The translations under genes were made by a program, and so were the position numbers. A DNA stretch of 64,000 nucleotides from Parvularcula bermudensis HTCC2503. GTDB taxonomy: Bacteria; Pseudomonadota; Alphaproteobacteria; Caulobacterales; Parvularculaceae. This document shows, piece after piece, positions 34,672-42,940 of this stretch (position 1 is the first letter of the stretch; the number at the start of each line of letters is the position of its first letter). The notes under the pieces were generated by a model that saw only the letters and a program-made list of their open reading frames with translations, was not told where the DNA came from and did no database searches. The stretch is from positions 2,294,001-2,358,000 of the forward strand of contig NC_014414.1 in assembly GCF_000152825.2 (NCBI RefSeq), in the 5' to 3' direction.

Positions 34672-36254
34672 CGACGCCAAGTAGCCAAAGGGGCATGGTG
34701 ACCTCCCCCCACCATCTGGCGAGCCAAGCTGGATTGGATGTCCTGCGGGAGGGCGGCACAGCCATAGAGGCGGCCATCGCCACCGGCGCCTGCCTAGCGG
34801 TCGTCTATCCGCATATGAACGCTCTTGGTGGTGACAGTTTTTGGCTGATTGTGCCTCCCTCCGGTGCCCCAAGGGCGGTGATGGGGGTGGGCAAGGCCGC
34901 TGCGGATGCCGGGCTATATCGCGGTCGAGGTCTGTCCACCATTCCCACCCGTGGCGGCCTTGCGGCCAACACCAGTGCCGGTCTGGTCGAGGCCTGGCGG
35001 GTCGCGCGAGAGCAGGATCCCGGCGAGGGCACCCTCCCCCTCAAGCGTCTTTTCGACGACGCGATTTTCCATGCCGAGAACGGCGTCCCTGTGACCGCCG
35101 GCCACGCCGCCCTGGCACAGGGAAAGGACAAAGAACTGACCGGAGACCCCGGTTATGATGCCATCTATCGCCCCGGCGGCAAATTCCTCGTCGAAGGGGA
35201 GAGGCTGTCGCAGGGGGCGCTGGCCCAAACGCTAAGGGGCCTTGCCGCGCGAGGACTTCGCGACTTTTACGAAGGCGACATTGCCCGCGCCCTCACCGAC
35301 GACCTGGAGAAAGCAGGCAGCCCCGTCACGGCGGCGCATCTCGCCCGGCAGGAGGCCAGGGTGGTGCCCCCTCTCAAATGCTGTCTTCAGAACCAGATCG
35401 AGGTGCTGAATACCCCGCCCCCCACCCAGGGACTGGTCTCTCTCCTCATCCTGGCCCTGTTCGACAGAATTGCCCCCGATCCCACCGAAGGCGTTGATTT
35501 TGTCCATCGTGCCGTCGAAAGTTTCAAAGCCGCCCGCCGGATCGCCGCAAAGGCGCGTCTCGGCGACCCGTCATTGATGACGTCGGACGCCCAGTCGCTT
35601 CTCGATGACCACGCCCATCTCAACGACGTGGCCCAGGCGATCGACCTTGGCCGCGCCAGCCCCTGGCCCGACCCTGGCAGCGACGGCGGCACGGTGTGGT
35701 TCGGCGCCGTCGATCGCGACGGCACAATGGTCAGTGTGATCCAATCGATTTATCACGAATATGGATCGGGGGTCGTGTTGCCGGAAACCGGCGTCACCTG
35801 GCAAAATCGCGGGGCGAGTTTCGGCCTCAAGGAGAGCGACCCCAATCCCATCGCCGAAGGACGGGAACCCTTCCACACCCTCAATCCCGCCGCCGCCTTA
35901 CTGCCCGATGGTCAGCGGATGATCTACGGCACGATGGGCGGGGAAGGGCAGCCGCAAACCCAGTCCGCCATTTTCATCCGTCGTCTGCTCTTTGGCCAGC
36001 CTCTCCAGGCGGCCATCACGGCCCCCCGCTGGTTACTGGGCCGGACCTGGGGAGCGGCGACCAACAGCCTTAAGATCGAAGACCGAATGCCGGAGGATGT
36101 CGTAGAGGCGTTGCGCGCGGCCGGTCACGATGTCGAACTCTTCCCTTCCTTCGACAGTGCGATGGGCCATGCGGGAGCGATTCTTCGGCACACTCACGGG
36201 CGACTGGAAGGCGCAACCGACCCCCGCAGCGATGGGAGCGTCGCGGCATGGTGA
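34665..36254 (+). CDS. hpxW: gamma-glutamyltransferase-family Ntn-hydrolase, HpxW (oxamate amidohydrolase)-like
   Basis: 529 residues, GGT fold. GGTAIEAAIATGACLAVVYPH and LGGDSFWLIV are in the large-subunit part. The autocleavage Thr should be Thr343 in SDGGTVWFGAVDRDG, where true GGTs have a TTH-type sequence. The C-terminal GTMGGEGQPQTQSAIF follows the family. No signal peptide, unlike periplasmic glutathione hydrolases, which fits a cytoplasmic hydrolase. In Klebsiella, hpxW sits next to hpxX-hpxY and encodes oxamate amidohydrolase; the same neighbourhood here suggests oxamate to oxalate plus ammonia. Confidence 0.78.
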   Translation: MLTTPSSQRGMVTSPHHLASQAGLDVLREGGTAIEAAIATGACLAVVYPHMNALGGDSFWLIVPPSGAPRAVMGVGKAAADAGLYRGRGLSTIPTRGGLAANTSAGLVEAWRVAREQDPGEGTLPLKRLFDDAIFHAENGVPVTAGHAALAQGKDKELTGDPGYDAIYRPGGKFLVEGERLSQGALAQTLRGLAARGLRDFYEGDIARALTDDLEKAGSPVTAAHLARQEARVVPPLKCCLQNQIEVLNTPPPTQGLVSLLILALFDRIAPDPTEGVDFVHRAVESFKAARRIAAKARLGDPSLMTSDAQSLLDDHAHLNDVAQAIDLGRASPWPDPGSDGGTVWFGAVDRDGTMVSVIQSIYHEYGSGVVLPETGVTWQNRGASFGLKESDPNPIAEGREPFHTLNPAAALLPDGQRMIYGTMGGEGQPQTQSAIFIRRLLFGQPLQAAITAPRWLLGRTWGAATNSLKIEDRMPEDVVEALRAAGHDVELFPSFDSAMGHAGAILRHTHGRLEGATDPRSDGSVAAW

Positions 36255-37534
36255 CAGCACACCCCGCTCCTTCTTCGGCACAGCGGGCCATCGCCCGGTG
36301 TCGGGCCCTTGAGCGCGCGCCCTATAGTGAAGAGGATCAGGGGCTCTTTCGGCCCTATCTTTCCCCGGCCCACGCTACGAGCCTTGGGGCCGTGGCGTCC
36401 TTCATGCAGGAGGCGGGGATGACGCCCCGTTTGGACGCCATGGGCAATCTGATCGGTCGATATGAGGGGGCAGGTCGGGAAGACCGGGTCCTGATGATCG
36501 GCTCCCACATCGATTCGGTTCGCGCCGCCGGGGTGTTCGACGGTCCCCTCGGCGTGATGATCGGGATCGAAGCCGTCCACCAGATGCACGACGCGAATCA
36601 TCAGTGCCCCTTCCCCATCGAGATCGTGGCGTTCGGCGATGAGGAGGGCTCCCGCTTTCATACCTCCATGCTGTGCAGCCGCGCGGTGGCAGGCGATCTG
36701 GCCGATGTCGATCTCGACAAGATCAAGGACGCAGACGGCGTGACTGTGCGCACCGCCCGCACGCTGTTCCGTCCTCCCCTTCCCTTTGATCCGAAGGCGC
36801 CGCCCGACAGCGCCGAACGGCAAGATCTCCTGGCCTTCGTCGAAGTCCATATCGAGCAAGGCCCCGCCCTTGAGGCGGCGGGTCTGGCGCTGGGCAGTGT
36901 CTCCGGCATTGCCGCCCAAAGACGGCTGCGCGTCCATGTGGGGGGAAAGGCCGGCCATGCCGGCACCGTGCCGATGTCCCTTCGCACCGATGCCCTCACG
37001 GCGGCGGCCGAAATAGTGTTGGCCGTCGAGGATCTGGCGGCGATCCAGGCAGAACGCGCCCAGTGTCACTGTGTGGCGACGGTCGGACGGCTGGAGATCC
37101 GACCGGGGGCCAGTAATGTGATCCCGGGGGCAGCGGAACTGACGATCGACATCCGTGCGGAAACCACAGAGCTCCGAGATGACCTCACCGCCCGGATCGC
37201 AGCGGCGATCGAGCGGATCGCCGACAGACGACAGGTCAGCGCCAGCCACGAGACGGTCCAGGATCTGCCGGGAACCGCCTGTGACCCTGATTTGACCGAG
37301 AGGCTGTCCGCCGCCATCGTCTCGGTGACAGGGCAAGACTTACAGCTCTCCAGCGGGGCCGGCCATGATGCAATGGTCATGGCCAGGGCGTGCCCGATTG
37401 CCATGATGTTCGTCAGGTGCCGGGGAGGGATCAGTCATCACCCTGATGAATATGTTGAGGAGGCAGATGTCGCCGCAGCGATTACCGCGCTCGGCCAGCT
37501 TCTCTCCGATTTGGAGCATCGCCATGCCGCTTAA
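36248..37534 (+). CDS. allC: allantoate amidohydrolase
   Basis: 428-residue M20-family metallo-amidohydrolase converting allantoate to ureidoglycine, CO2 and ammonia. Metal and active-site motifs: GSHIDSVRAAGVFDGPLGV, AFGDEEGSRF, HIEQGPALEAAG, the dimer-domain signature AGHAGTVPM, SGAGHDAMVMA and GGISHHPDEYV. N-carbamoyl-amino-acid hydrolases and ureidoglycolate hydrolases are close relatives; the neighbours (PuuE, PucG) decide for allantoate. The ATG overlaps the upstream stop by 7 bases, and the next gene starts inside this one. Confidence 0.92.
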   Translation: MVTAHPAPSSAQRAIARCRALERAPYSEEDQGLFRPYLSPAHATSLGAVASFMQEAGMTPRLDAMGNLIGRYEGAGREDRVLMIGSHIDSVRAAGVFDGPLGVMIGIEAVHQMHDANHQCPFPIEIVAFGDEEGSRFHTSMLCSRAVAGDLADVDLDKIKDADGVTVRTARTLFRPPLPFDPKAPPDSAERQDLLAFVEVHIEQGPALEAAGLALGSVSGIAAQRRLRVHVGGKAGHAGTVPMSLRTDALTAAAEIVLAVEDLAAIQAERAQCHCVATVGRLEIRPGASNVIPGAAELTIDIRAETTELRDDLTARIAAAIERIADRRQVSASHETVQDLPGTACDPDLTERLSAAIVSVTGQDLQLSSGAGHDAMVMARACPIAMMFVRCRGGISHHPDEYVEEADVAAAITALGQLLSDLEHRHAA

Positions 37535-38741
37535 CAGTCGCGATCTCGACCCCCCCCAAAGGCTGCTCATGGGGCCTGGGCCCGCTAATGCCCACCCCCG
37601 CGTGCTGCGGGCGATGGCGGCGGACCTGCTCGGCCAGTTCGACCCCGAATTCACCGCCTATATGGAGGAGGTGATGGCCCTTTATCGGCCGATCTTCGGG
37701 ACGACGAACCGCTGGACGTTTCTGATCGACGGGACGGCCCGCGCCGCCATCGAAGCCTCTCTCGTCTCGCTGACGCGGCCGGGTGACCGAGTCCTGGTCA
37801 TCAATTTCGGACGCTTCGGTCTCCTCCTCGAAGAAATCCTCACCCGTATCGGGGCCAAGATCTCAAGGCTCGATATTCCGTGGGGGGAGGTTGCCGCGCA
37901 CGACCAAATCGCCGCCGCCATCGATGAGGCTGCCCCTCAGGTCGTCGCCACGGTCCATGGCGATACCTCCACCACCACCGCCCAACCGCTGGCAGGGCTT
38001 GGCGCTCTTTGCCGGGCGGCCGGGGCCTATTCCTATGTCGATGCCACGGCAACCTTGGGCGGCATGCCGTTCTACACGGATGAATGGGAGCTTGATGTCG
38101 TCACCTGCGGCCTGCAAAAATGCCTGGGGGGGCCGGCGGGCTCCGCCCCGATCACCATCTCGGACCGCGCCGCCGAGGCGATCTTCGCGCGCCGTCATAT
38201 CGAGAAGGGCCTGTCCCAGGGCGAAGCGGGGGGACCGGCCCCCCGAATTCAGTCCAACTATTTCGACCTCGCCATGATCATGGATTACTGGTCCGAAAAG
38301 CGGCTGAACCACCACACCGAAGCGACCAGCATGCTCTATGCGGCGCGGGAATGTGCCCGTCTCGCCCTTGAAGAAGGGCTGGAGGCGCGCTGGGCCCGTC
38401 ACCACCGCGCCGGTAAGGCAATGGTCGCGGGACTTCGGGCCATGGGCCTCACCGTCTACGGCCAGGATGCCTATCGTATGGCGAATGTCACCGGGGTCTT
38501 TATCCCCGAACACGTCGACGGTGAAGCAGTTCGTCGCCGTATGCGGACGGAATTTGAAATCGAAATCGGCGGCGCCTTTGGGCCGCTGACCGGAAAGATC
38601 TGGCGCATCGGCGCCATGGGCGTGAATGCTCGGACCCACAAGGTCCTGATCACCCTTGGCGCCCTTGAAGCCGTCCTTAGGGCCGAAGGCTTGGCCGTGC
38701 CGGCGGGCGCCGCCGTGGATGCCGCAAGGAGCACCTTTTGA
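37524..38741 (+). CDS. pucG: (S)-ureidoglycine-glyoxylate aminotransferase
   Basis: 405-residue class V PLP aminotransferase. Start 37524 is preceded by GGAG and overlaps allC by 11 bases; upstream in-frame ATGs lie deep in allC. Family landmarks: LLMGPGPANAHPRVLRAM, FLIDGTARAAIEA, VDATATLGGMPF and the PLP-lysine region TCGLQKCLGGPAGSAP. PucG transaminates ureidoglycine with glyoxylate, giving oxalurate and glycine, and so diverts the pathway from ureidoglycolate to oxalurate. Serine-glyoxylate aminotransferase is the alternative by family, but it is unlikely in this operon. Confidence 0.92.
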   Translation: MPLNSRDLDPPQRLLMGPGPANAHPRVLRAMAADLLGQFDPEFTAYMEEVMALYRPIFGTTNRWTFLIDGTARAAIEASLVSLTRPGDRVLVINFGRFGLLLEEILTRIGAKISRLDIPWGEVAAHDQIAAAIDEAAPQVVATVHGDTSTTTAQPLAGLGALCRAAGAYSYVDATATLGGMPFYTDEWELDVVTCGLQKCLGGPAGSAPITISDRAAEAIFARRHIEKGLSQGEAGGPAPRIQSNYFDLAMIMDYWSEKRLNHHTEATSMLYAARECARLALEEGLEARWARHHRAGKAMVAGLRAMGLTVYGQDAYRMANVTGVFIPEHVDGEAVRRRMRTEFEIEIGGAFGPLTGKIWRIGAMGVNARTHKVLITLGALEAVLRAEGLAVPAGAAVDAARSTF

Positions 38742-38742
38742 C

Positions 38743-39642
38743 ATGAGCCCGCCTCTCCGCGATCTCCTTGGCTATGGCGCCGTCCCGCCGGACCCCGACT
38801 GGCCCGGTAAGGCGCGAATCGCGGTTCAGATCGTTGTGAATTATGAGGAAGGCGCGGAGCGATCTATCCTCAATGGCGACCCTGAATCAGAGGCCTTCCT
38901 TTCCGACATGGTCGGGGCGCGCCCCATAAAAGGCGCCCGCTCCATGGCGATGGAAAGTCTTTATGAATACGGCGCCCGGGCAGGGTTTTGGCGGCTTTAT
39001 CGGCTATTGTCGGGGCAAGGCTGGCCGGTCACGGTCTTTGGCGTCGCCGAGGCGCTGGCCGCCAACCCCGAGGCGGTCGACGCCATGAAAGCCGCCGATT
39101 GGGAGATCGCCAGCCATGGGCTGCGCTGGATCGACTATCAGAACATCCCCGAGGAGACAGAGAAGGATCATATTGCCCGCGCCATCGCTCTCCACACAGA
39201 GATCACGGGGGAGCGGCCCTTGGGCTTTTATCAAGGACGGACAAGTCCGCACACAGCCCGTCTTGTGGTGGAGGATGGCGGGTTCCTCTATGATGCTGAC
39301 AGCTATGCAGACGACCTCCCTTATTACGATACCCGTCACGGGCGGCCCCAATTGGTCGTTCCCTATACCCTCGAAGCGAACGATATGAAGTTCGTCGCCC
39401 TCAATGGCTTTCCCGACGGTGACAGCTTTGCCCGCTATTTGATCGACAGCTTTGACACTCTTTATGCTGAAGGAGGGCGAATGATGTCGGTGGGCTTGCA
39501 TGGACGCATTGCCGGCCGTCCGGCCCGCACAGCAGGGCTGAAGCGTTTTCTCGACCATGTCGGCAGTCACGATCATGTATGGCGCGCCCGGCGCATCGAT
39601 ATCGCCCGCCACTGGCTTGAGAGGCATCCCTATGCCGCTTAA
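38743..39642 (+). CDS. puuE: PuuE-type allantoinase
   Basis: 299 residues, polysaccharide-deacetylase fold, cofactor-independent allantoinase type. Start 38743 has AAGGAG 11 bases upstream and begins one base after the pucG stop. Motifs: the opening DLLGYGAVPPDPDWPGKARI, IVVNYEEGAERSILNGD, ASHGLRWIDYQ and GFYQGRTSPHTARLVVEDGG. Hydrolyses allantoin to allantoate. No metal-type (AllB) allantoinase is present in the window. Confidence 0.93.
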   Translation: MSPPLRDLLGYGAVPPDPDWPGKARIAVQIVVNYEEGAERSILNGDPESEAFLSDMVGARPIKGARSMAMESLYEYGARAGFWRLYRLLSGQGWPVTVFGVAEALAANPEAVDAMKAADWEIASHGLRWIDYQNIPEETEKDHIARAIALHTEITGERPLGFYQGRTSPHTARLVVEDGGFLYDADSYADDLPYYDTRHGRPQLVVPYTLEANDMKFVALNGFPDGDSFARYLIDSFDTLYAEGGRMMSVGLHGRIAGRPARTAGLKRFLDHVGSHDHVWRARRIDIARHWLERHPYAA

Positions 39643-40168
39643 GCCCCTCCCCCTTGATCAGATCAATGAGATGGCAGAAGCCGACTATGTCGCCGCCCTC
39701 GGCTTTCTCTTCGAGCACAGCCCTTGGGTCGTTGAGCGATCAGCGGCCCACCGCCCCTTTGCCACCACCGAGGCGATGATGTCGGCCTTCGGCACCGTTC
39801 TTGAGACAGCCTCCCGCGAGGAGGTACTGGGGCTTCTCAATGCCCACCCAGACCTTGCAGGAAAAGCAGCGCGCGCCGGCAAACTGACGGCCCATTCCAC
39901 CAAGGAACAGGCCGCCGCTGGCCTTAATTCCCTCACTGAGGATGAGTATGACCGGTTCCATTACTGGAACCGAGCCTATCACGACAAATACGGCATTCCC
40001 TTCATCATCTGCGTTCGTAATCACGATCGCGCCGCCATTCTCGCCGCGATGGAAACCAGATCTCAAAGCCATCGTACCGTGGACGAAGAAGTGTCGACCG
40101 CTCTCGATGAAGTTCTCGCCATCGTCCGCCACCGCTTGAAGGAGGTCGTCCATGACCCATCTCGCTGA
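39632..40168 (+). CDS. uraD: 2-oxo-4-hydroxy-4-carboxy-5-ureidoimidazoline (OHCU) decarboxylase
   Basis: 178 residues. Makes (S)-allantoin from OHCU. Start at 39632 overlaps puuE by 11 bases; earlier in-frame ATGs lie in puuE. Conserved features are the catalytic-His segment LNAHPDLAGKAA, TAHSTKEQAAAGL, FHYWNRAYHDKYGIPFIICVR and the helical C-terminus. In many genomes it is fused to HIU hydrolase or to PuuE; here it is free-standing but overlaps both neighbours. Confidence 0.95.
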   Translation: MPLKPLPLDQINEMAEADYVAALGFLFEHSPWVVERSAAHRPFATTEAMMSAFGTVLETASREEVLGLLNAHPDLAGKAARAGKLTAHSTKEQAAAGLNSLTEDEYDRFHYWNRAYHDKYGIPFIICVRNHDRAAILAAMETRSQSHRTVDEEVSTALDEVLAIVRHRLKEVVHDPSR

Positions 40169-41582
40169 ACTCGAATCCCGTGTTCGAACTGACCTCGAAA
40201 CGCTGGGTATCCCCGGCGCCCCATGGACAAGACGGCGCCCAGGTATTTACGACGTGGTCATTGTCGGCGGTGGGCAAAGCGGCCTTGGCGCGGGTTTCGG
40301 TCTTCTGAAAGAACGCGTGACGAATTTTCTTATCGTCGATGAGAATGAGGAGGGTCAAGAAGGTCCGTGGGCCACCTATGCCCGCATGTTGACCTTGCGG
40401 ACCCCCAAAACGCTGACATCGATCGACCTTGGCATCCCCTCCCTCACCTTTCGCCAATGGTGGATTGCCCAGCATGGCGAGCCGGGGTGGGAGTCCCTCG
40501 ACAAAATTCCGCGACTTGAGTGGAACGATTATCTACGATGGTTCCGACAGACCCTGGGCCTGCCGGTGGAGAACGGGACCAAACTCCTGTCCCTTTCCGA
40601 AGCGGCAAACGGGGTCTTTTCCCTCGTACTCGACCGCCGGGGACGGAAAGAAATCGTGATGACCCGCAAGGTCGTCCTGGCAACGGGCATCCAGGGCGGC
40701 GGCGAATGGCACGTCCCGCGGTTCGTGTCCGACGTTCTGCCTCAAGAGCGATATGCTCATACCTGTAAAGCCATCGATTACAGCCAGTTGGCCGGAAAAC
40801 GGATCGCCATTCTGGGGGCCGGGGCCTCCTCCTTCGATAATGCCAATGCGGCTCTGACCGCTGGGGTGAAGGAGGCCCACGTCTTTGTCCGCCGACCGAG
40901 CTTGCCGCAGGTCAATCCCATCCGCTTCATGGAACGTAGCGGCGTTATCCCCCGCTTTGCTACGCTGAGCGATGAGATGAAATACGAGATCATGGCGTCT
41001 TTTTTCGACCGAAGTCAGCCGCCGACCAACGACACCTTCAACCGTGCCGCGGCGTGGGAGGGGTTCCATCTGCATCTCGGCGCCCCCTGGCAGGCGCTCG
41101 CCGATACCCCCGACGGGGTGGAGATCACGACCCCCCACGGCGTGACCAAGGCCGATTTCCTCGTGCTCTCCACGGGGCTTGTCACCGACCCCGATCTGCG
41201 GCCCGAATTGGGGGCCCTCGCCGACAAGATGGCGCGGTGGGGGGACCGGTTTACCCCGCGCGAGGAGATCAGGAACGCCGTCCTCGACGCCCACCCCTAT
41301 TTGGGCGGCCATTTCGATGTTTACCCCCGTACCGAAGCGGATGCCAAAGCAGTATACGGCCTGTTTCTTTTCAATTACGGCGCGCTTATCAGTCTTGGCC
41401 TTTCCGCCGCCGCCGTCTCCGGCCTTGGATATGCGATCCCCCGCCTAGCCCGCGGGATCGCCGACCAGCTCTTCCAGGATGATCAGGGCCCGTGGCTGCA
41501 GGACTATCTTGCCTATAGCGAACCGGAATTCGTGGCCCTCGATGAACGTGCTGTGGCCTCCACAAATGCGAAGGCGTCATGA
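40152..41582 (+). CDS. hpyO: FAD/NAD(P)-binding monooxygenase-like flavoprotein, candidate urate hydroxylase
   Basis: 476 residues with two Rossmann motifs: FAD-type VVIVGGGQSGLGAGFGL (about 36-52) and NAD(P)-type IAILGAGASSFDNANAAL, plus VLATGIQGGGEWHVP between them, the layout of FMO-like monooxygenases. It sits between uraD and the HIU hydrolase gene, overlapping both, exactly where the urate-to-HIU step belongs. No cofactor-free uricase, PuuD or HpxO-type hydroxylase is visible in the window. HpyO of Xanthomonas is a flavoprotein urate hydroxylase found by such context; I assign this gene by context and fold, not by a checked alignment. Confidence 0.65.
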   Translation: MTHLAELESRVRTDLETLGIPGAPWTRRRPGIYDVVIVGGGQSGLGAGFGLLKERVTNFLIVDENEEGQEGPWATYARMLTLRTPKTLTSIDLGIPSLTFRQWWIAQHGEPGWESLDKIPRLEWNDYLRWFRQTLGLPVENGTKLLSLSEAANGVFSLVLDRRGRKEIVMTRKVVLATGIQGGGEWHVPRFVSDVLPQERYAHTCKAIDYSQLAGKRIAILGAGASSFDNANAALTAGVKEAHVFVRRPSLPQVNPIRFMERSGVIPRFATLSDEMKYEIMASFFDRSQPPTNDTFNRAAAWEGFHLHLGAPWQALADTPDGVEITTPHGVTKADFLVLSTGLVTDPDLRPELGALADKMARWGDRFTPREEIRNAVLDAHPYLGGHFDVYPRTEADAKAVYGLFLFNYGALISLGLSAAAVSGLGYAIPRLARGIADQLFQDDQGPWLQDYLAYSEPEFVALDERAVASTNAKAS

Positions 41583-41911
41583 GCGGTTTGTCCACCCATA
41601 TTCTCGACCTGACCTGCGGCCAACCGGCAGTGGGGGTCGCTGTATCCCTATTCCGCGAAGAGACCCTTCTTGGGGCGGACAAAACCAATGAGGATGGTCG
41701 CTGCCGATCACTTCTGGGAGAGCGGGCCCTGACACAGGGGGCCTATCGGTTAATGTTCTCCGTAGGCGACTATTTCAAGGAAAAGGACCCTGACATCGTC
41801 CCCTTTTTCGATACCGTTTCCATCGACTTTGTGGTCAGCGATGTCTCTCGGCACCACCACGTCCCCCTCTTGGTGACGCCCCATGCCTATTCGACCTATA
41901 GGGGGAGCTGA
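41579..41911 (+). CDS. uraH: 5-hydroxyisourate hydrolase (transthyretin-like)
   Basis: 110 residues, the usual size. N-terminal LSTHILDLTCGQPAVGVAV contains the conserved His, DKTNEDGRC carries an Arg, RHHHVPLLVTPHAYSTY has the His-rich strand, and the protein ends in the diagnostic YRGS. Converts HIU to OHCU. The ATG overlaps the flavoprotein stop by ATGA. Confidence 0.97.
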   Translation: MSGLSTHILDLTCGQPAVGVAVSLFREETLLGADKTNEDGRCRSLLGERALTQGAYRLMFSVGDYFKEKDPDIVPFFDTVSIDFVVSDVSRHHHVPLLVTPHAYSTYRGS

Positions 41912-41914
41912 TCA

Positions 41915-42898
41915 ATGGGTCTTGTTTCTGCCTTTTTCTCAGTATTCGCCTTGATTGGGGCCGGTGGCACCGGGATGACGGGCGATGGGCCGCCGCCCCC
42001 CCGTGCCCAAGCGCTGATCGACCATTACGACATGGCCCTCATCCCCCATGAGGGCGCATGGTTCGCCCTCAACCACCGTTCGGACCACGAAACGATCAGC
42101 GGTGCCGTCAGGGGGACTGAACGCAGGGCGCTTCACAATTCGATCTATGCCCTGATCACAGCACGAGATTTTTCCGCTCTTCACCGTCTTGATACAGACG
42201 AATATTGGACCTATCTCGGCGGGGCACCGGCTGAGATGCTGCTTTTGCACCCTGATGGCCGTGTCGAGCGCCCGATCCTCGGCCCCGACCCCCTTATCGG
42301 TCATCACCCCCAGATCCTCGTCCCCCGCGGGACGTGGATGGGCGCCCGTCCGGCGGAAACCATGGCTGAGGGGGGCGGTCAGGGATACACCTTCTTCTCG
42401 GCGACGCTCGCCCCGGCCTTCGAGCCCGCCGGATATGAGCCGGGGGATCGTGAGGCCCTCAGCGCTGCTTATCCCGAAGCCGCCGAGATGATCATCGCCC
42501 TCACCCGCCCCGAGGCAGGCGAAGAGGCGCCCCCCACCTCCCCGACTTCTGTCTATGGTGAGGGGATCAGTCTCGCCCCGGTGATCGGCCGGACAGGGCC
42601 CGTCGCCACTGACGCCCTCAGCGTGACTCGCTTCCGGCTAGAAGCGGGCGCAGCTCTTCCCCTCCTGAAGACGGCCGAGGGAACGGAGGCGTTGATCGTC
42701 CTTGACGGCACCGGGATTGCGGAGGTCGGGGAGACCCGGCAGTCCATCGCACCTGGCGATATCGTCTTTATGCCCCCAATCCTCCCCCATCGCGTAGAGG
42801 CGGTCACCGATCTGCGCTTTCTCGCCGTCACCGCCCCGGCCTACGATCCGTCGGATATCACGATCCTTGAGGCACCGCCCCCTGGCTCGCCCCGTTGA
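41915..42898 (+). CDS. exported two-cupin protein of the purine operon (DUF985-like plus cupin_2)
   Basis: 327 residues, starting 3 bases after uraH. A hydrophobic N-terminus (MGLVSAFFSVFALIGAGGTG) looks like a signal peptide or anchor. Residues about 32-175 resemble cupin_5/DUF985 (LIPHEGAWFAL, NSIYALITARDFSALHRLDTDEYWTYLGG, PQILVPRGTWMGARP, FFSATLAPAFE). Residues about 220-305 form a second cupin (RFRLEAGAALPLLKTAEG, VLDGTGIAEVG, IAPGDIVFMPPILPHRVEA). Function unknown. Cupins do occur in purine catabolism (AllE, allantoicase neighbours), but an exported double cupin here is not one I recognise. Confidence 0.7.
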   Translation: MGLVSAFFSVFALIGAGGTGMTGDGPPPPRAQALIDHYDMALIPHEGAWFALNHRSDHETISGAVRGTERRALHNSIYALITARDFSALHRLDTDEYWTYLGGAPAEMLLLHPDGRVERPILGPDPLIGHHPQILVPRGTWMGARPAETMAEGGGQGYTFFSATLAPAFEPAGYEPGDREALSAAYPEAAEMIIALTRPEAGEEAPPTSPTSVYGEGISLAPVIGRTGPVATDALSVTRFRLEAGAALPLLKTAEGTEALIVLDGTGIAEVGETRQSIAPGDIVFMPPILPHRVEAVTDLRFLAVTAPAYDPSDITILEAPPPGSPR

Positions 42899-42940
42899 GC
42901 TTTTTCTCTCATACCCTGTCACTATAGCTGGAGACTGATC

